From: Mesorhizobium sp. J428
Lineage (GTDB): Bacteria > Pseudomonadota > Alphaproteobacteria > Rhizobiales > Rhizobiaceae
Direction of reading: 5' to 3'
DNA: 64,000 nt
NCBI RefSeq assembly: GCF_024699925.1
Contig: NZ_JAJOMX010000001.1
Coordinates: forward strand, 310,001-374,000
Shown here: positions 28,095-37,432 of the stretch, one piece after another
How the letters are laid out: each line of letters starts with the position of its first letter
Position numbering within the stretch: the stretch's first letter is position 1
Notes under the pieces: generated by a model
What the model was told of the DNA's origin: nothing
What the model saw: the letters and a program-made list of their open reading frames with translations, nothing else
The model's database searches: none
Position numbers and translations under genes: made by a program

Positions 28095-28889
28095 ATGCAG
28101 AACAGTTCGCGCCCCGACCCGCTCAGGTCGGAACATCTTGAATTTGCTGACGCGCCGTCCATCCGGCACGGCTTCTTCACGCGCGCCGGCGGCGTGTCGG
28201 GAGGCATTTATGCCGGCCTGAACACCGGCACCGGCTCCGACGACGATAAGGCCCATGTGGCGGAGAATCGCCGCCGCGTCGCCGAGTGGATGGGGGTCGA
28301 GCCTGGGAATCTGCTGAGCGTCTGGCAGGTGCATTCGCCCGACGTGGTAACGGTGCGCGAGCCGTTCGCCGGCGAGCGGCCCAAGGCGGATGCGATGGTG
28401 ACCAACCGGCCCGGTATCGCGGTCAGTGCATCGGCCGCCGATTGCGGCCCCGTCCTCTTCGCCGATCCTGAAGCGGTGGTCATCGGCGCGGCCCATGCCG
28501 GGTGGAAGGGCGCTTTCACCGGCGTGCTGGAGAACACGGTTTCGGCAATGGAAGCCCTCGGCGCCCGGCGCGAGCGCATCGTCGCGGTCCTCGGACCCTC
28601 TATCAGTCAGCGGAACTACGAGGTCGGCCCTGAATTCGTTGATCGGTTCACTGCCGGCAACGCCGCGAACGAACGCTACTTCGCGCCGTCGCAAAAAGCT
28701 GGGCATGCTATGTTCGATCTCAACACCTACACCGTCGACCGCCTGAGGTCGGCAGGCGTTCAGGCGCACGCGCTTTATCGCTGCACCTATGCGGAGGAGG
28801 ATCTTTTCTACTCCTACCGCCGGACGACTCATCGCGGCGAGCCGGACTACGGCCGGTTGATCTCGTCGATCGTAATTGGAGAAGAATAA
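28095..28889 (+). CDS. pgeF: Peptidoglycan editing factor PgeF (YfiH/laccase-domain protein)
   Basis: A 264-residue purine nucleoside phosphorylase-like, zinc-binding protein known to remove mis-incorporated amino acids from peptidoglycan precursors; also annotated polyphenol oxidase. Motifs: HGFFTRAGGVSGGIYAGLN near the start, QVHSPDV, ADCGPVLFAD and AHAGWKGAFTGVLE (His/Cys zinc ligands), and YSYRRTTHRGEP at the end. The ATG at 28095 gives the standard length; the longer ORF from 27486 is a shadow of the opposite gene. The M24-type gene begins on the base after its stop. Confidence 0.93.
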   Translation: MQNSSRPDPLRSEHLEFADAPSIRHGFFTRAGGVSGGIYAGLNTGTGSDDDKAHVAENRRRVAEWMGVEPGNLLSVWQVHSPDVVTVREPFAGERPKADAMVTNRPGIAVSASAADCGPVLFADPEAVVIGAAHAGWKGAFTGVLENTVSAMEALGARRERIVAVLGPSISQRNYEVGPEFVDRFTAGNAANERYFAPSQKAGHAMFDLNTYTVDRLRSAGVQAHALYRCTYAEEDLFYSYRRTTHRGEPDYGRLISSIVIGEE

Positions 28890-30041
28890 ATGGCGCTTCA
28901 TTTCGAACGCACCGAATTCGATGCGCGGCGAGACCGGCTCATCCTGGAGATGGCCGACCGCAAGCTCGACGCGATCCTGCTCTTCGCGCAGGAGAGCATG
29001 TATTGGCTGACCGGCTACGACACGTTCGGCTTCTGCTTCTTCCAGTGCCTGGTGGTGAAGGCCGACGGCTCGATGGTGCTGCTCACCCGCTCCGCCGATC
29101 TGCGCCAGGCCAAGCATACCTCGATCATCGAGAACATCGTGCTGTGGACCGACCGCGATAATGCCAACCCCGCCATCGACTTACGCAACCTCCTGAACGA
29201 CATGGATCTGCTCGGTTGCAACATCGGCATTGAATACGACACGCATGGTCTCACCGCCTTCAACGGAAGGCGGCTGGACGAGCAGATGCAGACCTTCGGC
29301 AAGATTTCTGACGCGTCCGGCATCGTCTCGCGCCTGCGAGTGGTGAAGAGCCCGGCCGAGATCAGGAAGATCGAGAAGGCGGCCTCGCTCTCCGACGACG
29401 CGCTGGACGCAGCTCTTCCCCTGATCAAGCAGGGCGGCGACGAGGGTGCGATCCTCGCGGCCATGCAGGGCGCGATCTTCGCCGGCGGCGGCGACTATCC
29501 CGCCAACGAGTTCATCATCGGCTCGGGCGTGGACGCGCTCCTGTGCCGCTACAAGGCAGGGCGCCGCAAGCTGACCAAGAACGACCAGCTCACGCTCGAA
29601 TGGGCCGGCGTGTTCCACCACTACCACGCGGCGATGATGCGGACGGCTGTCGTCGGCAAGGTCTCGAAGCGCCATCAGGAACTCTACGAGGCCTGCCGCG
29701 ACGCGCTGCTGGCCGTCGAGAAGACCATGGTGCCCGGCAAGACCTTCGGCGACGTATTCGACGCGCATGCAAGGGTGATGGAGACGCATGGCATGACGCG
29801 CCATCGCCTCAACGCCTGCGGCTACTCGCAGGGCGCGCGCTTCACGCCGTCGTGGATGGACATGCCGATGTTCTACACCGGCAATCCTGAGCCGATCGCG
29901 CCGAACATGACGCTGTTCGCCCACATGATCATCATGGACTCCGACACCGAGACCGCCATGACGCTGGGTCGCACCTATCTGACGACGGAAGGTGATCCCC
30001 GGCCACTATCGCGCCATGATCTCGACTTGATCGTGCGATGA
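28890..30041 (+). CDS. Creatinase-like M24 family protein lacking the metallopeptidase ligands
   Basis: A 383-residue pita-bread-fold protein. The N-terminal domain has MYWLTGYDTFGFCFFQC, like creatinase and ectoine hydrolase. In the C-terminal domain the usual five metal ligands are replaced: the first Asp is Glu (LEWAGVFHHYH), the DxTRT motif is AMMRT, GHG is GYS, and the two Glu positions are not acidic. It should therefore act, if at all, as a metal-independent C-N hydrolase rather than an aminopeptidase. It starts immediately after the pgeF stop, within one transcript. Substrate unknown. Confidence 0.82.
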   Translation: MALHFERTEFDARRDRLILEMADRKLDAILLFAQESMYWLTGYDTFGFCFFQCLVVKADGSMVLLTRSADLRQAKHTSIIENIVLWTDRDNANPAIDLRNLLNDMDLLGCNIGIEYDTHGLTAFNGRRLDEQMQTFGKISDASGIVSRLRVVKSPAEIRKIEKAASLSDDALDAALPLIKQGGDEGAILAAMQGAIFAGGGDYPANEFIIGSGVDALLCRYKAGRRKLTKNDQLTLEWAGVFHHYHAAMMRTAVVGKVSKRHQELYEACRDALLAVEKTMVPGKTFGDVFDAHARVMETHGMTRHRLNACGYSQGARFTPSWMDMPMFYTGNPEPIAPNMTLFAHMIIMDSDTETAMTLGRTYLTTEGDPRPLSRHDLDLIVR

Positions 30042-30098
30042 GGTCTAGACTGTGCGTATCGGCCTGTACGGCCCTGTGTAGAGGGTAAGATCGGAGCG

Positions 30099-30638
30099 AT
30101 GAACCGCTGCCTGACAGCATTCGTTCTCGCGATCGCGGCGCTTGCGGGCGCCGCCTGCACCAGTGTGGACCCCACGATGGGCATCGCCACCAAGCCCACT
30201 CCGGAGCCGCTTCCCGTGGTGGAGCCGACGCAGACTGCGTCCACCCCGCCACAGGTCGCCGCCCTGACGACGGAGCCGGCCCGCGTAAGCCTGGCTCCGG
30301 TGATCGGTGCGCCGACGGAAGCCGTCGAGCAGTTGTCGGCGGAACTCGCCGCGCGTGCGCCGTCCAAGCGCTTCGCGCTGCAGACTTCGGCCGATCCGAC
30401 GGCCACCTACACGCTGAAAGGCTTCTTCTCGACCTCGCCCGAGGAAGGCGAGACGATCATCTTCTACGTCTGGGACGTGATGGATACCGCGGGCAATCGG
30501 GTGCATCGCTTTTCCGGGCAGGAGCGGGTCAAAGGCAAGAACCAGGGTTGGGTCGACGTGACGGAAGCCAACATGCGCGCCATCGCCGATCGCACGGCGG
30601 ACGAGTTCGCTGCATGGCTGGCGACCCGCGCCGGCTGA
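30099..30638 (+). CDS. Predicted lipoprotein of unknown function
   Basis: A 179-residue protein with a lipoprotein signal (lipobox LAGAAC, Cys at residue 20) and a TCGGAGCG ribosome binding site. A Pro/Thr-rich spacer (about 22-60) leads to a globular part with TYTLKGFFSTSPEEGETIIFY and DVMDTAGNRVHRFSGQE, and a C-terminal helix. The globular domain resembles outer-membrane-associated lipoproteins of rhizobia, but I cannot name a family. It lies between the creatinase-like gene and prs. Confidence 0.78.
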   Translation: MNRCLTAFVLAIAALAGAACTSVDPTMGIATKPTPEPLPVVEPTQTASTPPQVAALTTEPARVSLAPVIGAPTEAVEQLSAELAARAPSKRFALQTSADPTATYTLKGFFSTSPEEGETIIFYVWDVMDTAGNRVHRFSGQERVKGKNQGWVDVTEANMRAIADRTADEFAAWLATRAG

Positions 30639-30690
30639 GAACCGTCTGCGACTTTTTTGGCACCTGTCGTGTGCACATCTCCTTATTGGC

Positions 30691-30719
30691 TTGAAATGCG
30701 CCGGCTTGGCGCTTAAAGG
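30691..30719 (+). promoter_or_regulatory. Possible sigma-70-type promoter of prs
   Basis: TTGAAA and TAAAGG separated by 17 bases, 40 bases before the prs start. The -35 box fits the rhizobial CTTGAC-like consensus (CTTGAAA); the -10 box is poor. Confidence 0.3.
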
Positions 30720-30758
30720 CGCGCATTATCCGAGCGAGACGAGCGCCAGGGATTCTGC

Positions 30759-31691
<933 letters not shown>

Positions 31692-31764
31692 ACCGGGACG
31701 CTTTCGCTAAAATCCGACCATTTCGTAATTCCATGCCTTAAGGTCGGCATGGTAGACATAGACC

Positions 31765-32997
31765 ATGTCGCGTCTCGACAGTGCGGTATCCCAGGATCAG
31801 CGCAGCCACGCGAAGACCTCGTTGGCTTCGGGACCCTTGGCGAGGATCTTCTACTGGCTGAGTTCCAGCGGGCAGCCCGATTCCGACGAGCTGCGCGGAA
31901 GACTGATCCAGTCGATCATGGATCGGAAGGGAGCCCTTCTGGTCGGAACCGCCGTGGTCATAGCCACGGCGACTGTTGCCTATTTCATGACCGGCGCCTG
32001 GTGGCCCATTGTATGGCTCGTCACCGAGATCGTGATCGTCGCGGTCCGGCTGGCAGTCATCTCCCATGCGGAGCAGACGCCGGGGCGCCGGCGCGAGGAC
32101 TATGTTCCCGCCCTTCTCACTCTCGGCGCACTGTGGACGGTCGTGTTCGGCGCCGGGTCCTATGCCTGCATGACCAGCGGCGAACCGGTGCTGGCCATCA
32201 TCGCCTCGGTGAACACGGCCGGCGCGGTCGGAGCGATGTCGTCGCGCAATGCGCCAACGCCGCGTTTCGCCAGCCTTATCATGGTGATCTGCTGCATACC
32301 TTTCGCAATTGCATCCCTGAACGCGCCCTATCCGGGTATCGGGTCACTTGCGATCATCCTCCCGCTCTGGGTGGTCGGCATGCACGTCATCATGTTCCAG
32401 AACCACGACATACTGGTGCGAATGATCCGCGCCGAGAAGGTCACGCGCCGGCTGGCGATGACAGACGCGCTGACCGGCCTGCAGAACCGCATGGCGCTCG
32501 ACGAGAAGCTGGCCGACATGTGCGCTCGCCTTGAACGCCGGATCGATGGCGAAGGGTTCTCGCTGCTGTATCTCGATCTCGACGGCTTCAAGGCCGTCAA
32601 TGACCGCCACGGCCACACCGCGGGCGACGTTCTGCTCAAGGCGGTCGCCGAGCGTATTCGCCACGCCCTGCGGCCCGACGACCACGCCTCCCGCAACGGC
32701 GGCGACGAGTTCTCCGTCATCTTGCCGCTCACCGGCCGGGAGGAGACGGCATTCGTGGCGAAACGGCTGATCGCGACGATCTCGCGGCCGTTCGAGATCG
32801 GCATCGGCGACACCGTCCAGCTGGGCGTCAGCATCGGCAGCGCCTATGCTCCCGACGACGGTCTCGACCCCGCGATACTGCTCGCCTCGGCCGACGAAGC
32901 GCTCTACGCGGCCAAACGGGCCGGCAAAGGCATCCACCGCGAGTATCGTCCTTCGGACGACGGCCCTCCAAATCTGGACGGCCGCGCTCGCGCGTAG
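31765..32997 (+). CDS. Membrane-bound diguanylate cyclase (GGDEF domain)
   Basis: A 410-residue inner-membrane protein. About five or six hydrophobic helices occupy residues 57-215, then a GGDEF domain starts at MTDALTGLQNR (about 232). The catalytic motif GGDEF is intact at residues 312-316 (NGGDEFSVI), so it should make cyclic di-GMP from two GTP. The RxxD inhibitory site is not clearly present at the expected position (ALRPDDHASRNGGDEF). The membrane part does not match a named sensor domain. Convergent with chrA. Confidence 0.92.
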   Translation: MSRLDSAVSQDQRSHAKTSLASGPLARIFYWLSSSGQPDSDELRGRLIQSIMDRKGALLVGTAVVIATATVAYFMTGAWWPIVWLVTEIVIVAVRLAVISHAEQTPGRRREDYVPALLTLGALWTVVFGAGSYACMTSGEPVLAIIASVNTAGAVGAMSSRNAPTPRFASLIMVICCIPFAIASLNAPYPGIGSLAIILPLWVVGMHVIMFQNHDILVRMIRAEKVTRRLAMTDALTGLQNRMALDEKLADMCARLERRIDGEGFSLLYLDLDGFKAVNDRHGHTAGDVLLKAVAERIRHALRPDDHASRNGGDEFSVILPLTGREETAFVAKRLIATISRPFEIGIGDTVQLGVSIGSAYAPDDGLDPAILLASADEALYAAKRAGKGIHREYRPSDDGPPNLDGRARA

Positions 32998-33005
32998 GCC
33001 CTCCG

Positions 33006-34343
33006 TCAGACCGCGATCAGCCTCACCGCCACGCCCGCGGCCATCGCGCCGGCCAGCACCACAAGCATGTTGGCGTGGAAGCGGAACAGAGCGACAGCCG
33101 AAGCGGCGGCGATGAGCACGGCCCAGGGATCGAGACTGGAGAGATCGGGAACCGGGAGCGAGAACGGACCGGCCACGACGTCGCCCACCCGTGCGAAAAG
33201 CACATGCAGTGCAAACCACAGCGCGAGATTGGCGATGATGCCGACCACGGCCGCGGTCACCGCTCCGAGCGCGGCGGAAAGCCAGGCGATGCTGCGCACC
33301 GTCTCGACATAGGGTGCGCCGACAAAGATCCACAGGAAGCACGGCACGAAGGTGAACCAGAGCGTCACCGCCGCACCCGCGAGGCCGCCGGCGAGCGGCT
33401 CCAGCCCGGACTGCCTGGCCCCACCGAGGAAGCCGACGAAGACGAGGACGAGGATCAGCGGCCCGGGCGTGGTCTCGGCGAGCCCGAGTCCGGTCAGCAT
33501 CTCGTCCGGCCGGAGCCAGCCATAGACCTCGACGGCCTGCTGCGCGACCCACGCGAGCACCGCGTAGGCCCCGCCAAAAGTCACCGCCGCCATGACCGAA
33601 AAGAACGACCCTTCGCGCGCAAACACGTTCTGGCTTCCGAGCGCTGCCTGGAGAAGCAGGAGCGGACCAAACCAGAGTGCAAGCCAGATGGCGAGCGTGG
33701 AGGCGAACCGGGCAAGGCTGGGGCGCGTCCATTCCGGCATGTCCTCCTTGGCAATGGCAAGCCCTGCCGCTTTCGGCGCTCCGCCCCGCCCGGCAAGATG
33801 AAGTGCTGCGCCGATCAAGGCCGCGCCGACGATGATGACAGGGAACGGTAGCTTGAGCAGGGCGATCGCGATGAAGGCGAGGATCGCGATCACCACCATC
33901 GGCCGGCCGGTCAGCGCCCGCCGGGAGACCTTGACCAGCGCCTCCAGCACGACCGCCAGCACCGCCGCCTTGAGCCCGAACAGCAGTCCCTGGACGACAT
34001 GGATGTCCCCCAGCAACAGATAGAGGCTCGACAGCGCCGTGAGCACGATCGCCCCCGGCAGCACGAAGAGGATGCCTGCTACAAGCCCGCCCCTGATCCC
34101 GTGCAGCAGCCAGCCGGCATAGGTGGCGAGTTGCATCGCCTCCGGCCCTGGCAACAGCATGCAGTAGTTGAGTGCATGCAGGAACCGCGCCTCGTCGAGC
34201 CATTTCTTCTCGTCAACGAGGATACGGTGCATCAGCGCGATCTGGCCGGCCGGACCGCCGAAGGAGAGCAGCCCGATGCGGGCAAAGACGCGGATGGTTT
34301 CCGCAAAAGTCGGTCCGTTCGCCGAATTGGTGGCATCGGTCAT
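33006..34343 (-). CDS. chrA: Chromate efflux transporter ChrA
   Basis: A 445-residue long-chain chromate ion transporter (CHR family) of the inner membrane, with two homologous halves. The first half begins TFAETIRVFARIGLLSFGGPAGQIALMH and holds MLLPGPEAMQLATYAGWLLHG, the family signature; the second half repeats it as FGGAYAVLAW and TTPGPLILVLVFVGFLGG. The ATG overlaps the chrB stop (ATGA), giving a coupled chrB-chrA unit. Expected function is chromate export for resistance. Confidence 0.94.
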   Translation of the reverse strand: MTDATNSANGPTFAETIRVFARIGLLSFGGPAGQIALMHRILVDEKKWLDEARFLHALNYCMLLPGPEAMQLATYAGWLLHGIRGGLVAGILFVLPGAIVLTALSSLYLLLGDIHVVQGLLFGLKAAVLAVVLEALVKVSRRALTGRPMVVIAILAFIAIALLKLPFPVIIVGAALIGAALHLAGRGGAPKAAGLAIAKEDMPEWTRPSLARFASTLAIWLALWFGPLLLLQAALGSQNVFAREGSFFSVMAAVTFGGAYAVLAWVAQQAVEVYGWLRPDEMLTGLGLAETTPGPLILVLVFVGFLGGARQSGLEPLAGGLAGAAVTLWFTFVPCFLWIFVGAPYVETVRSIAWLSAALGAVTAAVVGIIANLALWFALHVLFARVGDVVAGPFSLPVPDLSSLDPWAVLIAAASAVALFRFHANMLVVLAGAMAAGVAVRLIAV

Positions 34344-35155
34344 CTGCGGTTTGCTCCGGCGGGCCAGTTGTGGGTCTCGGAGGCCGCATAGCGGCACCAG
34401 GCATAGAGTGCGTCGAACACAGGAAGTGCGAGGTCCAGCTGCTTCAGATCGTCGGCCTCCATTGCAGACAGGCCGAGCAGGATTGCAAGCATCCCCGCTG
34501 CCTGCGGCTCGAGGTCCAGCCTCGCTGTGTCGGCGCCACGCACGATCCGCGCTACCTTCCGTAGTGCGGGTGTATCGAGCCCGAACTCGTCGAGCATCGT
34601 GTCGAAGCTGCACGTTTCACCGCGATGCGAATAGACGACTCCGTCAACGTCGAACGGTATCGCGCCGATTTCGTCCGCGACGTCACGGACCCATTCCGGC
34701 GCGACATAGTGGAAGACCGCAAACGGGTCGACGAAACGGCGTATCAGCCACGGGCAGGCGACGCGGTCAACTTTCGGCCTTTGGCGCGTCACCCATACGC
34801 TCGGCACCTCCAGTCCCTTCGGTATGCCCTGCACATCCGCGACCACCGGCTCGCCGAGCGCGACATAGGCTTCGATGCCGCCCTCCAGCACCGACACGTC
34901 GACACCGAGCGACCGCATCTTCGCCGCGGCGATCTCGCTGACATTGTGGCCGTGCACGCAGTAGACGACGAAGGAGCGGCCGGGACCAAACGCTCCGAGC
35001 CAGGTTTCCGGTGACAGATGCGACCGCCAGTGGGCGGTCGGAATGCGCGACGTTGCCTGTTGAAACGCGGTGTCTCGCCGCACGTCGATGATGACAGGAC
35101 TACCGGGAGAGCCGATCAGCCGCGCCAGCGCGGCCGCGGAAATCGTTCGAGGCAT
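34340..35155 (-). CDS. chrB: ChrB-type chromate resistance protein fused to an N-terminal rhodanese domain
   Basis: A 271-residue two-domain protein. Residues 1-105 form a rhodanese-like domain with Cys66 in VVYCVHGHNVSE as the candidate sulfur-carrying residue. Residues about 120-265 form the ChrB C-terminal domain, with SVWVTRQRPKVDRVACPWLIRRFVDP region (start at about 123) and YSHRGETCSFDTMLDEFGL. GAGGAAACC precedes the ATG at 35155. It is coupled to chrA. ChrB has been described as a chromate-responsive regulator; whether the rhodanese domain gives sensing or detoxification is unknown. Confidence 0.88.
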   Translation of the reverse strand: MPRTISAAALARLIGSPGSPVIIDVRRDTAFQQATSRIPTAHWRSHLSPETWLGAFGPGRSFVVYCVHGHNVSEIAAAKMRSLGVDVSVLEGGIEAYVALGEPVVADVQGIPKGLEVPSVWVTRQRPKVDRVACPWLIRRFVDPFAVFHYVAPEWVRDVADEIGAIPFDVDGVVYSHRGETCSFDTMLDEFGLDTPALRKVARIVRGADTARLDLEPQAAGMLAILLGLSAMEADDLKQLDLALPVFDALYAWCRYAASETHNWPAGANRR

Positions 35156-35278
35156 GGTTTCCTCCGCAACAATGCGAAGGCGGAACTTGGGCCAAGGCCT
35201 TTGCGGGGAGTCCACCCATGCCCCCGATGGAGGCGAGATTACCCCGCCGCGAACCCGCGTCAATCGAAATGATCGAGT

Positions 35279-36160
35279 TCAAGCTGCGGACGCTGCCGGC
35301 TGCGCGAAGGTCGAGAATGCCTCGCGGATCGCCTCGGCCATGCCGGCGACCGCAGCGCTACGCGACGATGGGTTGATAACGAGCACCACGTTGGAGTGGT
35401 CCACCACCGCAAAACCTTCACCAGCTGTCAGTTCGCGGCATCCGGGCGGAATATCGCTTCGGGAGATCGGCGAGATGGCAAGGCCTGAGGTCACTGCCAA
35501 TCTGAGGCCGCCTTTGACCGCGCTTAGGAAGGCGACCCGATAGTCGACGCCGCAACTCTCGAGCGACGGGATCGCGAAGTCGCGGGACCACGCCGAGTCG
35601 CGGAACAATGCGACCGGCACAGGCCTCCGCTCATGCGTCAGGTGTTTTTCCGACGTCACCCATACTGTTGGATCGACCATGAGAACCTCGCCATCCGAAT
35701 GCCCTTGCCAGTCGAAGATCACCGCAAGATCGAGATCGCCCGACTGGACGCGGGCCAGGTTTTCCTCGGACGTTCCGCAGCGCACCGTAATCTCGACGCC
35801 AGGGTGGCGACGGTCGAATGCGTGGAGTGCGTTCGCCAGACGCTCTTCCGCATACTCCTGATGGATTCCGATACTCACCTTGCCCTCGAGGGCAGTCGCG
35901 TCGAAAAGCGCCGCGGTTTCTTCGAAGAGCGCAACGATGCGGCGCGCATTGCCGAGCAGTTGGCTCCCCTTGTTGGTCAGCGTCACACCGCGAGCGCCCC
36001 GTTCGAACAGAACCGCATCGACCGCCTCCTCGAGGCGTTTGATCTGCATCGACACGGCCGACTGTGTGCGCCCCACGCGCGTCGCGGCGTGGGTGAAGTT
36101 GCCGCTGTCCGCAACCGCGAGGAATGTCCGCAGCAGATCGCCATCCAGGTGAAGAGTCAT
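35279..36160 (-). CDS. LysR family transcriptional regulator
   Basis: A 293-residue LTTR. The N-terminal helix-turn-helix (residues 5-62) reads LLRTFLAVADSGNFTHAATR then TQSAVSMQIKRLEEAV. The effector domain follows from about residue 88 (GKVSIGIHQEY). It lies 123 bases upstream of the chrB-chrA pair on the same strand and is divergent from the DUF1127 gene across a 101-bp gap. Its target could be either neighbour; no T-N11-A box was confirmed. Confidence 0.92.
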   Translation of the reverse strand: MTLHLDGDLLRTFLAVADSGNFTHAATRVGRTQSAVSMQIKRLEEAVDAVLFERGARGVTLTNKGSQLLGNARRIVALFEETAALFDATALEGKVSIGIHQEYAEERLANALHAFDRRHPGVEITVRCGTSEENLARVQSGDLDLAVIFDWQGHSDGEVLMVDPTVWVTSEKHLTHERRPVPVALFRDSAWSRDFAIPSLESCGVDYRVAFLSAVKGGLRLAVTSGLAISPISRSDIPPGCRELTAGEGFAVVDHSNVVLVINPSSRSAAVAGMAEAIREAFSTFAQPAASAA

Positions 36161-36261
36161 ATCAAGGCATTCGCTGAGCTCATGGCTGGTATCACAGCAA
36201 TTCGTTTGTCGAATGTCAACGAGACGCTTATCTCCCCTATCTGAACACCGAGTACACGACC

Positions 36262-36480
36262 ATGACCACTGCATACTTCGATGCCGCCGGGCTTCCGGCC
36301 ACTGTCGAGCAGCCCGCCTCTCGCAACGGCGCAACCCTCACGCGCGCGCTGCGCGACCTTCTCGCGAAAAAGGACGACCGACTGCTGCGCGACATCGGCC
36401 TCACGCGTGAGGACATCCTCGGCCTGGAAGAAACAGCCCGGGCCGACTGGCGGCGCACGCGCGAAACCTGGAGCCTGTAG
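36262..36480 (+). CDS. DUF1127 domain-containing small protein
   Basis: A 72-residue protein with the DUF1127 (YjiS-like) pattern at the C-terminal half: LLAKKDDRLLRDIGLTREDILGLE region at about residues 33-55. Small arginine-rich DUF1127 proteins in alphaproteobacteria have been tied to RNA turnover and phosphate/carbon stress, which is family knowledge. Divergent from the LysR gene, which may control it. Its transcript ends at the terminator 48 bases downstream. Confidence 0.8.
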   Translation: MTTAYFDAAGLPATVEQPASRNGATLTRALRDLLAKKDDRLLRDIGLTREDILGLEETARADWRRTRETWSL

Positions 36481-36527
36481 GCGAAGCAATTCGAGGGCGG
36501 GCCCTGCCCTTGTCCGAGCCTCACTCG

Positions 36528-36558
36528 CCCGCCGTCGCAAATGACGGCGGGTCTTTTT
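36528..36558 (+). terminator. Rho-independent terminator after the DUF1127 gene
   Basis: CCCGCCGTC and GACGGCGGG form a 9-bp stem with a 6-base loop, followed by TCTTTTT. Confidence 0.87.
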
Positions 36559-36601
36559 GCTGCCCGTTGCCACGCCGGCCCGCTTCTCCTATCGTGCCTG
36601 C

Positions 36602-36737
36602 GTTCTCAGGGCGGGGCGAAACTCCCCACCGGCGGTATGCGGCGGAAGTCGCGAGCCCGCGAGCGCCTTCGATATGAAGGGTCAGCAGATCAGGTGCGAT
36701 GCCTGAGCCGACGGTTACAGTCCGGATGGAAGAGAAC
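36602..36737 (+). ncRNA. FMN riboswitch (RFN element)
   Basis: All conserved parts of the RFN aptamer are present in order: closing P1 stem GTTCTC/GAGAAC, AGGGCGGGGCGAAACTCCCC, ACCGGCGGTA, AGCCCGCGAGCG, GGTCAGCAGATC, GCCGACGGTTACAGTCCGGAT. It is followed by a 23-base hairpin (36753-36775, stem CACGCG/CGCGTG) without a T-run and then the ribH2 ribosome binding site at about 36803. This suggests control of translation rather than transcript termination, which is inference. Confidence 0.96.
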
Positions 36738-36814
36738 GGGCAGCGGCGGACCCACGCGGGACCGTCCTGCGCGTGATCGCCTTGGGTGACGTGTCGCAAC
36801 CGAAGGAGATCACG

Positions 36815-37258
36815 ATGACACCCACCCGCTATGCCTTCGTCAAGGCCAACTGGCATGCCGAGATCGTCGACAGGGCGCTCGACGGCTTTCTCGAACTCAT
36901 CCCCGCCGACAAGGTCGACGTCTACGACGTGCCCGGCGCCTTCGAACTGCCGCTGCTTGCACGCGACCTCGCCGCGACCGGCAGATATGGCGCGGTAGCC
37001 GCGGCAGCCTTTGTCGTCGACGGCGGTATCTACCGCCACGACTTCGTCGCCCAGGCGGTGGTCGACGGGCTGATGCGCGCGGGACTGGACACCGGCGTGC
37101 CTGTCCTGTCCGTCTCGCTGACGCCGCACCACTATCAGGAGACCGAGCATCACCGGGCGATCTACAGCAGCCACTTCGTCGAGAAGGGCCGCGAGGCCGC
37201 GCGAGCCGCGCTGATGATCACGAACACGCGCGCCGGACTGACGCGGATCGCCGCGTAA
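36815..37258 (+). CDS. ribH2: 6,7-dimethyl-8-ribityllumazine synthase, type II
   Basis: Penultimate enzyme of riboflavin synthesis. The 147 residues carry FVKANWHAEIVDRAL, DVPGAFELPLLA and GGIYRHDFVAQAVVDGLM with catalytic His75, plus the C-terminal HHRAIYSSHFVEKGREAA. It resembles the decameric type II enzymes of Brucella and Mesorhizobium rather than the icosahedral type I form. The gene is single behind an FMN riboswitch, as expected for RibH2. AAGGAGAT precedes the ATG at 36815; an upstream ATG at 36773 falls in the leader. Confidence 0.94.
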   Translation: MTPTRYAFVKANWHAEIVDRALDGFLELIPADKVDVYDVPGAFELPLLARDLAATGRYGAVAAAAFVVDGGIYRHDFVAQAVVDGLMRAGLDTGVPVLSVSLTPHHYQETEHHRAIYSSHFVEKGREAARAALMITNTRAGLTRIAA

Positions 37259-37432
37259 GGTGGCCGTCCTTGCGGGTTGCGCGGTTCGGGCCCTTCCGCT
37301 ATAGAGCCGCCACCCGCGTAGACACCCTTGGAGGCAACGCGGCGGAGGGCCGCCCATAAGGCGGCTTTCGACGTTTCCGGACAAGGCCGCGAGCCGGACC
37401 GGAAGCGCTCCATACAACCGAAAGGAACGACC

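Noticed and set aside
36602..36737. Small coding gene in the ribH2 leader
   Set aside because: The stretch is fully explained by the FMN aptamer; the in-frame ATG at 36773 lacks a ribosome binding site.
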